DNA from: Chloroflexota bacterium
GTDB taxonomy: Bacteria > Chloroflexota > UBA4733
DNA length: 33,185 nt
NCBI GenBank assembly: GCA_023489405.1
Contig: JAMDCW010000050.1
Location: forward strand, 6,818 to 40,002
Direction: 5' to 3'
In this document: positions 1-8,642 of the stretch, piece after piece
Layout: each line of letters opens with the position of its first letter
How positions within the stretch are numbered: position 1 is the stretch's first letter
Notes under the pieces: model-generated
Seen by the model: the letters and a program-made list of their open reading frames with translations, nothing else
Told to the model about the DNA's origin: nothing
The model's database searches: none
Position numbers and translations under genes: made by a program

Positions 1-66
1 GCCATGCATCGTATTAATGGGATCTGTCCAAAGTGTAAAGGTAAGGGGCGTATCAGCGTCCGTTGA
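1..66 (+). CDS. 3' end of an upstream CDS (partial), C-terminus ...MHRINGICPKCKGKGRISVR*
   Basis: Frame 1 is open from base 1 to TGA 64-66. It ends in a CxxC/GKG zinc-ribbon-like tail and overlaps the murT ATG at 66 as TGATG. Confidence 0.5.
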   Translation, partial: AMHRINGICPKCKGKGRISVR

Positions 67-1463
67 TGAGTTACTCCCTACGTCTCCTCACTGCCATCGC
101 TGCGGCTAAGGCTGCTCGAACTCTGAGCCGTATCTGTAGACATGGTGGTAGTACTTTCCCCGGAATTGTTGCAGAACATATTGCTCCCGGAATCAGCCGG
201 CAGCTTGCTCAACAGCTCACTCGCGGACGTTTTCTCGTGTCTGGTACGAATGGTAAAACGACTACCACGCGCGTATTATCTGCAATTCTTCGCCACGCTG
301 GGTGGCGAGTCGTGCATAATCGTCAGGGAGCGAATCTTCCTTCCGGAATCGCTGCTACATTAGTGTTAGCAACAGATCCTTTGGGAAGCTTAAATGCTTA
401 TGCCGGACTGTTTGAAGTTGATGAAGCATATGTTCCCGCTATTACCACGATCATCCAGCCAACAGTCGCCTTGCTCCATAACCTTTCTCGCGACCAACTA
501 GATCGCTATGGTGAGCTTGATCATCTTCTCCGCTTATGGCGAGAGACATTCGTCGACCATCCAACAAGTGCAACCGTTGTAGCGAATGCTGATGATCCTC
601 TTGTCGTTCGAGCGCTTGAGCATATCGAGACACCGATAGTCTGGTATGGATTTAGCCTTCCAGAGAGCCAGAACAGTACACCGATCGATTTCACTGATGC
701 GCGGTATTGTTCTTGTGGAGCAGTGCTATCGTATCGCTCCATACTATATGGACATTTTGGACAGTGGTACTGTCGGCAGTGCGGTCGTGAGAGGCCGCCG
801 CTGGACGTTTCAGGGTCACAGCCAATCCTTCGCGGAGCAGCAGGCTCTCGCTTCTCTGCCAAAATAGCGGACGCTCATTTTGATATCACCATCCAGTTGC
901 CCGGGTTCTACAACGCGGCGAACGTATTAGGCGCTTTGGCGGCTGCTGTTGCCGGAGGAGTGCCCCCTAATACTGCGGTGGCACCATTGGCACAGATCTC
1001 CCCAGCATATGGTCGGGGCGAGCTCGTCGAGAGCGAGTCGCATCGCTTGCGGCTGTGGCTCGTCAAAAATCCAATGGGCTTCTTACAAGCGCTCACTACA
1101 GCATTGTATGATCAATCTCCTCGTGGAGTGCTCTTAATGGCAATCAATGATCGTATCGCCGATGGCCAAGATGTTTCCTGGCTATGGGACGTAGATTTTG
1201 AAAAGGCCTTGACGGCGGACTCTTTCTCGGCCATCGTCTGTTCCGGAACCCGAGCGTGCGACATCGCCGTACGTCTCAAGTACGCCGGTATGCCGGTAGA
1301 TCGATTGATTATTCGCGAACAGCTACTTACCGGTGTAGAGACGGCCTTTGCGCTTGCACAGGGTGACAGCATACTTCCTGTATTTGCCACGTATACCGCA
1401 ATGAGAGCATTACGTGAGTTGTTCGTCCGGCTCCGTTGGGTTGGCCCGGAATGGGAGGTTTGA
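66..1463 (+). CDS. murT: Mur ligase family protein, lipid II isoglutaminyl synthase subunit MurT
   Basis: Contains the GTNGKTTTTR P-loop and a Mur-ligase core with an inserted Cys4 zinc ribbon (CSCG...CRQCG). Followed directly by a GatD-like amidotransferase. Confidence 0.88.
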   Translation: MSYSLRLLTAIAAAKAARTLSRICRHGGSTFPGIVAEHIAPGISRQLAQQLTRGRFLVSGTNGKTTTTRVLSAILRHAGWRVVHNRQGANLPSGIAATLVLATDPLGSLNAYAGLFEVDEAYVPAITTIIQPTVALLHNLSRDQLDRYGELDHLLRLWRETFVDHPTSATVVANADDPLVVRALEHIETPIVWYGFSLPESQNSTPIDFTDARYCSCGAVLSYRSILYGHFGQWYCRQCGRERPPLDVSGSQPILRGAAGSRFSAKIADAHFDITIQLPGFYNAANVLGALAAAVAGGVPPNTAVAPLAQISPAYGRGELVESESHRLRLWLVKNPMGFLQALTTALYDQSPRGVLLMAINDRIADGQDVSWLWDVDFEKALTADSFSAIVCSGTRACDIAVRLKYAGMPVDRLIIREQLLTGVETAFALAQGDSILPVFATYTAMRALRELFVRLRWVGPEWEV

Positions 1464-1467
1464 CGCA

Positions 1468-2205
1468 ATAGAAATTCGCCTCGCATTTCTGTACGCTGAC
1501 CTTATGAACATCTATGGTGATCGCGGCAATGTTATCGTGCTGTCGCGTCGCGCCAAATGGCGTGCCATTGATATTTCGGTTCAGGCTGTGGGTGTGGGAG
1601 ACTCGTTAAGTGTCGGGGCCTTTGATCTCATCTTCATCGGCGGTGGTCAAGATCGGCAGCAAACGTTGATGGCGACGGATCTTCACCGAAAGGCCGGGGT
1701 ATTGCGCCGCATGATGGCGGACCACTGTCCAGTTCTCGCTGTGTGTGGTGGCTATCAGCTTCTTGGTCATGTATATCGCGATAACGAGGGACACCAACTA
1801 GAAGGCATAGGGATCTTTGACGCCGTTACCGAACATCCAGGTGATCGAGCTCTACGGTGTATTGGCAACACCGTCGTCGCTTGCGACTGGTTTGGTATGG
1901 GCGCCACACTGGTAGGTTTTGAAAATCATGGAGGGCGGACTTACCTAGGTCATGCTCAACCTCTAGGGCGTGTACTGAGTGGCTTTGGTAACAATGGTTG
2001 CGATGGTCTAGAAGGAGCAATCGCAGGATCAGCGTATGGCACCTATCTTCACGGACCGCTCCTCCCTAAAAATCCTTGGTTCGCTGATCATTTGTTACAC
2101 CTCGCCCTACGTTATCGCTATGGAAAGGACATCCCCCTGCAACCATTAGACGATGTACTCGAAGAACGCGCGCACACGACTATTGCTGGTCGTATCCTAC
2201 GGTAA
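1468..2205 (+). CDS. gatD: Type 1 glutamine amidotransferase, lipid II isoglutaminyl synthase subunit GatD (start uncertain; track ORF begins at 1414)
   Basis: RLAFLYADLMNIYGDRGN N-terminus, VCGGYQLLG nucleophile elbow, and YGTYLHGPLLPKNP near the C-terminus. Confidence 0.88.
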   Translation: MEIRLAFLYADLMNIYGDRGNVIVLSRRAKWRAIDISVQAVGVGDSLSVGAFDLIFIGGGQDRQQTLMATDLHRKAGVLRRMMADHCPVLAVCGGYQLLGHVYRDNEGHQLEGIGIFDAVTEHPGDRALRCIGNTVVACDWFGMGATLVGFENHGGRTYLGHAQPLGRVLSGFGNNGCDGLEGAIAGSAYGTYLHGPLLPKNPWFADHLLHLALRYRYGKDIPLQPLDDVLEERAHTTIAGRILR

Positions 2206-2231
2206 TGTCTTCAGCAAGGCGATTGCCCTCG

Positions 2232-3236
2232 CTAAATATTCATCTGCAGTTGTACTGTCGTACCCTGAGCTGCTGCTTGATACAGTGCTTCAATGATGTA
2301 GGTATTGGCAACTCCGTCCTCAGCCGGTTGGAGCAGTTTTCCTTCCGCCACCGAGCGGGCAAAGTGATCCGCTTCTAGTGCGTACTGGTTGGTCGCTGGA
2401 ATCTCGAATGTTTCAACGTTGTTCCCCCGAATCAACCTGATTGTGACTAGATTTGTCCCAGGCGTAAAGGCACGGTCGGCGATAATCATTCCTTCACTAC
2501 CAGCAACCTCATATCTGCCCCCGCTCCCAGTTTCGAGACTGCAATCTACTATTCCTAGGCGACCTTCTGAGAAAAGGAGAATGCCGCCTAGTGACACATC
2601 AACACCATAGACCGGATCACGATGTTCAAAGGCGCTAGCGGCAATCGGCTCAGCTTCGAAGAGGAATCGAGAGGCATTGACGGCGTAACATCCTACATCC
2701 ATAAGGGCTCCACCTTCAAGCTCTGCGTTCATGCGGATGTTCGAGTCAGGGTTGCGCAAGGTGAAGCAAAAAGAGGCACGTATGATGTGGATTTCGCCTA
2801 TCGCTCCTGCGGCGAGGAGCTCCTTCACTTTTGTGTGTTGGGGGTGATGCCGATACATGAAGGCTTCCATAAGAATGATGTCTCGTTGTGCGCAGCTTTC
2901 CGCCACTTCTCGAGCCGCCGAGACTGTCCGGGCGAGAGGTTTTTCGCAAAGTACGTGCTTGCCCGCTTCTGCAGCTCGACGTGCCCAAATTGCATGCAGG
3001 CGATTCGGTAAGCTAATGTACACGGCGTCGATATCAGGATCGCTTAACAGCTCATCATAGGTTCCATAAGCCTTGGGTAGGTTGAGCTGAGCCGCGACAC
3101 GCTGGGCCTGCGTGAGGTCTCGACTGGCTATGGCAGATACCACACAGAGTTCACTGCTTGATTGTACTGCCGGTATGAACTGGCTCACTCCGATGCGAGC
3201 AGTGCTGATTACTCCAAATCGCAGTTTTTCTTTCAC
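2232..3236 (-). CDS. Gfo/Idh/MocA family oxidoreductase
   Basis: FGVISTARIG N-terminal Rossmann region, CEKPLA motif, MEAFMYRHHPQ. Confidence 0.85.
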   Translation of the reverse strand: MKEKLRFGVISTARIGVSQFIPAVQSSSELCVVSAIASRDLTQAQRVAAQLNLPKAYGTYDELLSDPDIDAVYISLPNRLHAIWARRAAEAGKHVLCEKPLARTVSAAREVAESCAQRDIILMEAFMYRHHPQHTKVKELLAAGAIGEIHIIRASFCFTLRNPDSNIRMNAELEGGALMDVGCYAVNASRFLFEAEPIAASAFEHRDPVYGVDVSLGGILLFSEGRLGIVDCSLETGSGGRYEVAGSEGMIIADRAFTPGTNLVTIRLIRGNNVETFEIPATNQYALEADHFARSVAEGKLLQPAEDGVANTYIIEALYQAAAQGTTVQLQMNI

Positions 3237-3357
3237 GGAACCTTGCCTCCTTCCCCCAAGAAGAACACCAACTTGCCAGCCAGACCATCATACATTCCAG
3301 TATGTGAGCGTAGTAGCGATAGGGAAAGAGGATACATCGATACCGAGGCGTAATGAG

Positions 3358-3387
3358 TTGACACGGATGAGCGATTCGGGCTATAGG
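3358..3387 (+). promoter_or_regulatory. Candidate sigma70-type promoter for the nrtR-like gene: TTGACA (3358-3363), 18-bp spacer, TATAGG (3382-3387)
   Basis: Consensus -35 with a good -10. The predicted start lies at about 3394, next to ATG 3395. Confidence 0.4.
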
Positions 3388-3394
3388 TGAGTGG

Positions 3395-4123
3395 ATGCAA
3401 CATGAAATGATGGAAATTCGCGAACATCCCCTCGTTACAGTGGATGTGGTCATCCTTACGATACAGCTCACTACCCTTAATGAAGGGGAAGAATGCCTAC
3501 AAGTGCTGCTTGTCCAACGTAAGCAGCACCCCTTTTGGGAACATTGGGCGATTCCTGGGGGCTTTGTTTTGCACAATGAACGGCTCGATGATGCTGCTCA
3601 ACGTGAACTCCGGGAAAAAGCTGGAGTATCGAAAGTCTATCTCGAACAGCTCTACACCTTTGGCGAGCCGGCCCGTGATCCCAGAGCGCGCGTTATTACC
3701 ATCTCGTATTATGCGCTCGTTCGGAGTAGCGATCTCACAATTCATGCCGATGAAGCGGGACTTACTGTTGCGTGGTTCCCCGTGACCGCGCTTCCTGAGC
3801 GTATGGCCTTCGATCATCGCACAATCGTCGAAACGGCCGTAGAGCGCGTACGTAGCAAAGTGGACTATGCCCCAATTGCTTTTCAGTTTGTTCCCGATTT
3901 ATTCACAATGGCAGAACTGCGCCACGTTTATGAAATTATCCTAGAACGTAAGCTGGATCCGGGGAATTTCATCCACAAAGTGCTAGCCTCGGGTCTAGTA
4001 GAGGCGACAGCTTTTCACCGCAGTGGAAATCGACATCGCCCACCGCGCCTGTATCGCTTTATAGGTCTACGTGAGGAGGCGGGCTTACACTCTACTCATA
4101 ATGTGAAAGGGAGGAGAGTATGA
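3395..4123 (+). CDS. nrtR: Nudix-domain plus winged-helix regulator, NrtR-like (NAD metabolism)
   Basis: Nudix box GGFVLHNERLDDAAQRELREKAGV followed by a C-terminal wHTH-like region (LRHVYEIILERKLDPGNFIHKVLASGLVEAT). Upstream of, and overlapping, pncA-pncB. Confidence 0.75.
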   Translation: MQHEMMEIREHPLVTVDVVILTIQLTTLNEGEECLQVLLVQRKQHPFWEHWAIPGGFVLHNERLDDAAQRELREKAGVSKVYLEQLYTFGEPARDPRARVITISYYALVRSSDLTIHADEAGLTVAWFPVTALPERMAFDHRTIVETAVERVRSKVDYAPIAFQFVPDLFTMAELRHVYEIILERKLDPGNFIHKVLASGLVEATAFHRSGNRHRPPRLYRFIGLREEAGLHSTHNVKGRRV

Positions 4124-4728
4124 GCGCTGCCCTAATTGTCGTCGATGTACAGCGTGATTTCTGTCCGGGAGGTGCGCTTGCAGTGCCTCGAGGAGATGAG
4201 GTTATTCCTACCCTGAATACGTACCTACGTCGAGCTCAGCAACATGGAATACTTGTGTATGTTTCTCGCGATTGGCATCCCCAACGATCTACACATTTCC
4301 AAGCCTATGGAGGACCGTGGCCAGTTCATTGTGTGCAAGAAACGGCGGGAGCAGCTTTCCACCCGACTCTGGAACTACCTAGCAATGCCGTTGTCGTCTC
4401 CAAAGGTATGGGAGCTACCGATGATGGGTATTCTGCTTTTGAAGCCCAAACGGATGGCGGGCTCTTTTTAGAAGATGCTCTCCGCACCGAAGACATCGAT
4501 TGCTTGTGCATTGGTGGTTTAGCAACTGACTACTGCGTGCGCGCCACGGTGCTTGAGGCTTGTTCCAAGGGATTCAGGACAATTCTGCTCCTCGATGGTA
4601 GTCGTGGGGTAAACGTTGCTCCAGGTGATTCCGAACGTGCCATTGTCGAAATGGTGCGAGCAGGCGCTTATGTAACAACACTCGAGCACATCGGAAAGCT
4701 TCAACCAGAGCTCGCGCCGGAGAGGTAG
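4120..4728 (+). CDS. pncA: Nicotinamidase (isochorismatase family)
   Basis: ALIVVDVQRDFCPGGAL, DWHP, GLATDYCVRATVLEA. ATGA overlap with the upstream gene. Confidence 0.9.
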   Translation: MSAALIVVDVQRDFCPGGALAVPRGDEVIPTLNTYLRRAQQHGILVYVSRDWHPQRSTHFQAYGGPWPVHCVQETAGAAFHPTLELPSNAVVVSKGMGATDDGYSAFEAQTDGGLFLEDALRTEDIDCLCIGGLATDYCVRATVLEACSKGFRTILLLDGSRGVNVAPGDSERAIVEMVRAGAYVTTLEHIGKLQPELAPER

Positions 4729-4734
4729 CTTAGG

Positions 4735-6135
4735 ATGTCCTATAATCGCACTGCGTGGCGTCAAGACATCCACCCCGGCTTGCTTACTGACATGTATCAC
4801 CCCGATGCTGCCTACATAAGCTGGCTCAACGGCCGCAATGGAGTTGCTACTTTTGACCTGTATACACGAAAAGCGCCATTCGATGGCTCTTATCTACTAT
4901 TCGCTGGGTTAGAGCAAGCTCTAGAGTTCATACGAGATTTTCGTTATACACCTGAAGACTTGCGTTTTTTAGCCCAGATCCGTGATTATCACCCCGGTTT
5001 TTTGGAAGAGCTGGAAAGCCTCCGTTTCACCGGGGATCTCCTTGCAATGCCTGAAGGGTCAATAGCATTTCCTAATGAGCCATTGCTGCGTGTCACTGCA
5101 CCGTTTCGCGAGGCGCTGCTCGTTGAAGCTGGCCTCCTCAATGCGATCAATCTTGCCACGCTCATAGCGACAAAAGCGTCACGTATCGTGTATGCTGCCA
5201 GGGGACGTCGCGTCTCCGAGTTTTCTTTCCGGCGTGCCCAGGAGCCATTTGTCGTAGCGCGTTCAGCATTCATTGGCGGCTGTTCCAGCACCTCCTTCCT
5301 CGCAGCCGCATATCAGTATCGTCTCTTGGCCACTGGGACGATTCCCCATGCACTCGTGCAGATCTTCGAGGATGAGCAGTCAGCATTTGAAGCCGTAGCA
5401 CGGACATATAATCGCTACACGCTCTTGCTCGATACGTACGATGTGCAACGTGCGATTCATGTCGCTGTGGATGTCGCTCTTGCCACCCAGCGCGAATTAG
5501 GGCATACGCTTGCTGCTGTGCGCTTAGATAGTGGTGATTTGCTCAACGATAGCCTGCTCGTCCGGGCAGTGTTGGATGAGGCAGGGCTTGCGGAAGTCAG
5601 AATTCTTGCGAGTGGAGACCTCGACGAGTTTTCTATTGCTGATCTATTGGCGAACGGTGCACCAATCGACGGTTTTGGCGTTGGTACACACCTGGGTGTT
5701 GGCGCCGGATCGGTAACGCATGGCATCCCTGGAGGTTTCCTTGGTGGAGTATATAAGCTCGTACACTATGCCGATACTATTCAAGACGATCGTCCGCTGA
5801 TGAAACACGCCCCTGGTAAAGCAACGTGGCCAGGTAAGAAGGAAGTCTATCGTGTTGGACAGTATGAGCACGATGTTGTCGCCTTAGAAGCAGAGCCAGC
5901 TCCACCAAGAGCAACGCGACTATTGCGACCTGTAGTGCGTAATGGGGTAGTATTATCGGGGAGTCTACCCCCACTTAGCGAAATCTGGGAACTGGCTCAG
6001 CGTAATCTTCAATCATTGCCTGAGTGCTATCGTCTTCTCAAAGATGCAGCCGCCTACCCCGTGCAATTCAGCAGAGCACTGGAGAACTTGCGGAAGGAAC
6101 TTGCACATGAGGAAAAGACAGAGAACGGTGCATAG
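4735..6135 (+). CDS. pncB: Nicotinate phosphoribosyltransferase
   Basis: GLLTDMYHPDAAYI, FSFRRAQ, FGVGTHLGV. Adjacent to pncA. Confidence 0.9.
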   Translation: MSYNRTAWRQDIHPGLLTDMYHPDAAYISWLNGRNGVATFDLYTRKAPFDGSYLLFAGLEQALEFIRDFRYTPEDLRFLAQIRDYHPGFLEELESLRFTGDLLAMPEGSIAFPNEPLLRVTAPFREALLVEAGLLNAINLATLIATKASRIVYAARGRRVSEFSFRRAQEPFVVARSAFIGGCSSTSFLAAAYQYRLLATGTIPHALVQIFEDEQSAFEAVARTYNRYTLLLDTYDVQRAIHVAVDVALATQRELGHTLAAVRLDSGDLLNDSLLVRAVLDEAGLAEVRILASGDLDEFSIADLLANGAPIDGFGVGTHLGVGAGSVTHGIPGGFLGGVYKLVHYADTIQDDRPLMKHAPGKATWPGKKEVYRVGQYEHDVVALEAEPAPPRATRLLRPVVRNGVVLSGSLPPLSEIWELAQRNLQSLPECYRLLKDAAAYPVQFSRALENLRKELAHEEKTENGA

Positions 6136-6318
6136 CTGGTTACACACCTTTCTCGATGATCGACCGTAGCTCTCGTACAGTGGCCCGCACGCGAGTCTCA
6201 TAGAGCTCTTGGTCGAGTTTGTTGAGTTGCCGTTGAGCACTGTAGGAGCTATCGTCATTCTGGTATACCCCATATTGCTCTCTGACTTCTCTGGCTAGGA
6301 TTAAGGAAATCGCATAAG

Positions 6319-7332
6319 ATGTATCACTTTTTGACAAGCGGCAAGCTTTCCAGCGGCGAGGCTGTTGACTTTGGCTATGTTGAGGCTCCTGATCTAGAGT
6401 GGTCTGGTCGGCTGCTCACCTTTCTCGCACACAAGGCGCCAGACTGGCGCTTTCACCTGGAGCGAGCCTTCGTGGACTCGCTTGATGGGTTACGCACTCG
6501 CTTCTATATCGCTACGGTGCATGAGGAACTGGTCAGCCAGGTGATGATTTCGGATGCACGCGGTTGTGGCATCCTGAGCCACGTGTTTACCGCGCCGCAA
6601 TGGCGGCGGCGAAACGCTTATCGCCAGCTCATGGCGATCCAGATGGAACATTGCGCAGCGAGCGGTATCAAGATCCTTACCCTGAGCACAGGCTTCAATA
6701 CCCACCCATATTGGATCTATCACTCGTTTGGCTTCCGTTCCATTGCGCCGGGATCTGGGGCAATGATGTGGAAGGTGTCGCCGGAGAGTGATCGCGAACT
6801 GCTGCAGCCTTCCGCAACTGTTACGACCCGAGCGCTGCGGTGGGAGGATTGGCCTGTGCTTAACGTCTCAGCAGTTCAGCCGGTGATGCCTTCTGAACCA
6901 TTGCCTCGATTCTCCACCATGGGGGTGAGTGGTCAGGGAAATCTCGAAGGCTCATTCATCTCTTTTCAGAGGCGAATACAAGCCTTTGATACAGAATTCC
7001 AGCGTGTTCAAGTGACAGAGCACGGCGCAGTAGGGGGATGGTGTTTCTTCAGCCCGGACCCTGGTTGGTTTAATCGCGTATGGCGGGCGGATATCTGTGC
7101 GCTGCCAGCATTTACGGAGATTTGCTCTCAGTCGCCTGATAGTATGTCCTGGCCAGAGGCGCCAATCTGGACGGTTACCACATCTGATAAGGGGAAAGCG
7201 CAGTGGCTTCATACCCTTGGCTTCTCTCAGCGCACTGTGCTGAAAGGTTGGTTGGAACGAAAAGGGTATCCTATGGACGCTGAAGTGTGGGAACGACCGT
7301 TTGTCTCAAAGAGCACGTTCCTCAATAAATAA
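6319..7332 (+). CDS. GNAT family N-acetyltransferase-like protein
   Basis: GCGILSHVFTAPQWRRRNAYRQLMAIQMEHCAASGIKILTLSTG...YWIYHSFGFRSI. AAGGAAA SD upstream. Confidence 0.75.
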   Translation: MYHFLTSGKLSSGEAVDFGYVEAPDLEWSGRLLTFLAHKAPDWRFHLERAFVDSLDGLRTRFYIATVHEELVSQVMISDARGCGILSHVFTAPQWRRRNAYRQLMAIQMEHCAASGIKILTLSTGFNTHPYWIYHSFGFRSIAPGSGAMMWKVSPESDRELLQPSATVTTRALRWEDWPVLNVSAVQPVMPSEPLPRFSTMGVSGQGNLEGSFISFQRRIQAFDTEFQRVQVTEHGAVGGWCFFSPDPGWFNRVWRADICALPAFTEICSQSPDSMSWPEAPIWTVTTSDKGKAQWLHTLGFSQRTVLKGWLERKGYPMDAEVWERPFVSKSTFLNK

Positions 7333-7427
7333 GGTTGGTGCGTTTGGGACATAGGATCAAAGGTTGAGTTGTCCAGTATACTGGCTGGGATGTCAGTAGG
7401 GGATAAGCCTCTGGCGGAGGAAACAGC

Positions 7428-7832
7428 ATGACCACACCTCGTTACGAGCGCGAAATTCGCTCTATCCTTGATGGTATTTCGGATTTTCCGGGAGATTATT
7501 CATCACACAGTCACGGCATACCCCCTCGTAACCGGCAATCGCCTCGTTCATTGAGAGTACAGTTACTCAGTACGAGAGACGCGCTACTCCTAGCCGGTGC
7601 GCTCGTTATCTTTGCCCGTTTCGGGGGCATACTTATCGGAGCAGGTGCCAGTTTTCTCCTCGGTATTGTGGCGGCATTCCTCGTCATCTACGGTATCTTG
7701 CTCGCCTTCACCCAAGCATTGTTCGTTCAGAAGCATCCGCATATGTGGCGTGGACGGGTAATTGATTATCCACGTTCTACTGTACCGCCCTGGTGGTCGC
7801 GTCTTCAGCGTTGGTTCCGTCCGCGATACTGA
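7428..7832 (+). CDS. Hypothetical membrane protein with two predicted TM segments
   Basis: ORF with GCGGAGGAAACAGC SD before the ATG; hydrophobic segments ALLLAGALVIFARFGGILIGAGASFLLGIVAAFLVIYGILLAF. Confidence 0.65.
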   Translation: MTTPRYEREIRSILDGISDFPGDYSSHSHGIPPRNRQSPRSLRVQLLSTRDALLLAGALVIFARFGGILIGAGASFLLGIVAAFLVIYGILLAFTQALFVQKHPHMWRGRVIDYPRSTVPPWWSRLQRWFRPRY

Positions 7833-7901
7833 GAAGCTCATGTGTCAGCTCAGGTCGGAGAATGCTACACTGGTGCTAGGCTTGGGAGTAGGACATCATA
7901 C

Positions 7902-8198
7902 GTGAAGCTCGTAACGGTTATCACATACCCGGATGATGCAGCGACATTGATTGAGACTTTACGCCAATCAGATTTTCGTTCTACTCGTCTAGACACTGCT
8001 GGGGGCTTCTTGAAACGTGGTAATGCCACTGTCTTTATCGGTGTTGATAATGATCAAGTCGATGAAGTCCTGCGCATCATTCAAGAGACGTGTAAGCCCC
8101 ACACAGTCAATTCCTCTTCTGATCGTGCAGCGCGATCTGTCCGAACCTCGGCCGCAACTGTCATGGTCCTCAATGTTAGCCGTTTCGAACGGCTATAA
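7902..8198 (+). CDS. P-II-like cyclic-di-AMP receptor family protein (DarA/PstA, DUF970-like)
   Basis: MKLVTVITYPDDAATLIETLRQSDFRSTRLDTAGGFLKRGNATVFIGVDNDQVDEVLRIIQETC, ending ATVMVLNVSRFERL, matches the DarA family pattern. GTG 7902 is the homology-supported start; the track ORF begins at 7842. Confidence 0.8.
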   Translation: MKLVTVITYPDDAATLIETLRQSDFRSTRLDTAGGFLKRGNATVFIGVDNDQVDEVLRIIQETCKPHTVNSSSDRAARSVRTSAATVMVLNVSRFERL

Positions 8199-8218
8199 GC
8201 GGAGAGGGGAGACGAGCA

Positions 8219-8623
8219 ATGGAAAAGACAAAAGTAATCCAGCTTACCGAAAGTGATTGCTGGGCGGTTGATTATCTCATTCGACACACCTGGAAAGATG
8301 ACGAGGGACCGTCAGGGGTTGCGAAAGGGTTATTGATCAAGGTCTTTAGCCTACTCAAGGAATTTGAAGCTGGCTCTCGTTCACCAACGCTTCCTGTCGC
8401 ATTGACAGAACGTGAATGTTGGTGTATTGATTTCAATATTCGACATGATCTAACGATGGGGCATGAACCTGTTGGTAAACACATCCTCTTACAGGTATTC
8501 GGTCTTATTCTCGAGTTTCAGAATGAGCAGGCGACCGAGGATTCTTTGCGAGGTGTAAATTTCATTCACCGCCCCGCCACAAATAACTTAGATACTCCTT
8601 ATGGCGATAGCACTGATCATTAG
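8219..8623 (+). CDS. Hypothetical protein with an internally duplicated ~40-aa module
   Basis: Strong SD GGAGAGGGGAGA. LTESDCWAVDYLIRH...LLIKVFSLLKEFE is repeated as LTERECWCIDFNIRH...ILLQVFGLILEFQ. Confidence 0.7.
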   Translation: MEKTKVIQLTESDCWAVDYLIRHTWKDDEGPSGVAKGLLIKVFSLLKEFEAGSRSPTLPVALTERECWCIDFNIRHDLTMGHEPVGKHILLQVFGLILEFQNEQATEDSLRGVNFIHRPATNNLDTPYGDSTDH

Positions 8624-8642
8624 CTCATAGTAGCAGCGACGC

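Noticed and set aside
6140-6337. 65-aa minus-strand ORF MSKSDTSYAISLILAREVREQYGVYQNDD...
   Set aside because: Protein-like composition, but it has a TTG start without a clear SD and overlaps the start of the SD-supported GNAT gene. Left unassigned, though it occupies most of an otherwise empty gap and could be real.
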